Origin: Rallus limicola
Lineage: Eukaryota; Chordata; Aves; Gruiformes; Rallidae
NCBI GenBank assembly: GCA_022605955.1
Contig: JAKCOZ010000020.1
Span: 6,871,001 to 6,935,000 of the forward strand
Reading direction: 5' to 3'
DNA length: 64,000 nucleotides
A program made the position numbers and the translations under genes. Of this stretch, positions 62,772-64,000 are shown piece by piece. The notes beneath the pieces were generated by a model that saw nothing but the letters and a program-made list of their open reading frames with translations, did no database searches and had not been told where the DNA came from. Each line of letters starts with the position of its first letter. Within the stretch, counting starts at the first letter, position 1.

Positions 62772-63390
62772 ATGCTGAACTCTGGCATTCCAAGGTCTTT
62801 TGAGGGCATCTGGCATCGCAGCCTGACCCAGGGCCTGCCCAGGCTTTCTGCTGTGATCGCCAGGCTCAGCCTTGCCACGGTGGTGTCCTCTTGTGTTGAC
62901 ATCCCCTGTCACTGCCCTTCCAGTGCTCTGCTCCACCGGCCGATGAGACACTGGGGTAAACGTCATCTATAAACAAAACCACCTTCTGCCTCTGTGGGCT
63001 GTATTAGCATCGCTTTGTCTGCTGCAGCGTCTGGCTGTAGCGCCTGGCTGCTCCCCCACTGTATTGCGTCAGCAGGTGTCATTTTGGGGGCAGTCATCAC
63101 CAAGGGCAGTGATGTTTCCTACCTGGCTGAGAGATTAAATGACTGTGTTTTCTGATGGGGATGTAACGGTGGCTTCCGTCTCAGTGCCTGGAGTAAGTAG
63201 CGCTGAAGCATGTCAGCTGTCCAAAAGGAAACATCTGTAGGGTTTTAGGAGGGACGGCTGAGCCCTGGCTGGTGGTGGGAAAAGGGGAGGTCTCGGACGC
63301 TGGGGCAGATGGGGCACCTGGGGTGTTTCCCAATCAGAGCTGCTTTTCCTTGGGAATTTATCATCTCTGGCACACTCCCAGTGCTGGAGT
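62772..63390. other. Intergenic, no gene seen
   Basis: Nothing recognised between the CR1 fragment and the polypyrimidine tract. Confidence 0.5.
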
Positions 63391-63393
63391 TTG

Positions 63394-63609
63394 TTCCTTT
63401 CTTTCCTTCTTTCTTTCCTCCTTTCTTTCCTCCTTTCTTTTATTTTCTTTTTTTCTTTTCTTTTCTTTTCTTTTCTTTTCTTTTCTTTTCTTTTCTTTTC
63501 TTTTCTTTTCTTTTCTTTTCTTTTCTTTTCTTTTCTTTTCTTTTCTCTTCTCTTCTCTTCTCTTCTCTTCTCTTCTCTTCTCTTCTCTTCTCTTCTCTTC
63601 TCTTTTTTT
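63394..63609. repeat. Polypyrimidine tract with (TTTTC)19 and (TCTTC)11
   Basis: About 215 nt of nearly pure pyrimidine on the plus strand, broken only by one A at 63442 before the final G. A mixed ttcc/tttc lead-in is followed by 19 TTTTC units (63451-63545) and then 11 TCTTC units (63546-63600). Spurious Phe/Ser/Leu frames on plus and Lys/Glu/Arg frames on minus come from it. Confidence 0.97.
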
Positions 63610-64000
63610 GTCACTTGGGGCTGAAAAATGAAGTGTGGGCCAGCGATCGTTATACCACCCGCCAAGTTTGGGTAAAGGATCTTTTTATGAGCAGATTTGT
63701 GCAGCTCCCTTTCCAGGCTGCTGGGCATGATAAGTTTGGCCTGTCACGGGGATAATTGCTTGGCATTATGAATCATAAAAGTATGTTCCAACCCCCCCGG
63801 AATTCTATCCTGACATTTGATTTAATTTCTTTTGACATCCCATCCATTATCCCACATCGTCTTGCCCTCGATTAGCTGAATTTGCATCCTGGGAGTAAGG
63901 ACCAACAGGTTACCCAGGGAGCAGAGTGGCTGTGGACAGGAACGCTTGCCCTGTGGAGAAGGACCCCTTTCCCAACAGGCTGAACCCTTACGGATGCTCA
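63610..64000. other. Intergenic, no gene seen
   Basis: Single-copy-looking sequence to the window end. No feature recognised. Confidence 0.5.

Noticed and set aside
63213..63755. Lys/Glu/Arg-rich (minus) and Phe/Ser/Leu-rich (plus) frames
   Set aside because: Direct products of the pentanucleotide polypyrimidine tract.

Overview
This window is vertebrate nuclear DNA and almost certainly from a bird. It carries CR1 LINE copies with the avian-style tail (…ATTCTATGATTCTATGA), CpG-island promoters, and multi-exon genes with GT-AG introns. The gene order, a HECTD4-like 5' exon (-), then RPL6 (-), then PTPN11 (+), matches human 12q24. A galliform such as chicken is the best guess, but the species cannot be proved from the sequence alone.

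Layout. Positions 1-4091 look like the first intron of a minus-strand gene whose 57-codon first exon lies at 4092-4262 in a CpG island. From its position and neighbours this is probably HECTD4. Positions 5.0-21.0 kb are intergenic and AT-rich, with several decayed CR1 fragments. RPL6 (ribosomal protein eL6) occupies 21.0-24.54 kb on the minus strand. Six coding exons and a short 5'TOP-like leader can be resolved to the base, giving 288 residues. A CpG island at about 24.05-25.7 kb separates RPL6 from PTPN11 by only about 0.6 kb. It acts as a head-to-head promoter containing a perfect CRE, a ZNF143/THAP11-type motif and YY1/ETS-like sites.

PTPN11 (SHP2 tyrosine phosphatase) fills 25.17-54.2 kb on the plus strand. 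All 15 coding exons were placed with consensus splice sites. Their lengths sum to 1782 nt (593 residues plus stop), and the catalytic cysteine falls exactly at residue 459. A separate 3'UTR exon begins at 50607 and probably ends near 54.17 kb.

Positions 54.2-64 kb are intergenic. They hold a long, mostly open CR1 copy, further CR1 fragments, a (TG)n tract next to two RFX-type X-box motifs, and a polypyrimidine tract of about 215 nt.

The two complete genes are housekeeping or signalling genes: RPL6 in the large ribosomal subunit, and SHP2 in receptor tyrosine kinase/RAS signalling. No new multi-gene system is visible. The points most worth a second look are the compact RPL6/PTPN11 divergent promoter, a start-stop uORF candidate before PTPN11, the absence of an acceptor for the 4-residue SHP2 insertion isoform, the paired X-box motifs, and several unannotated tandem repeats.
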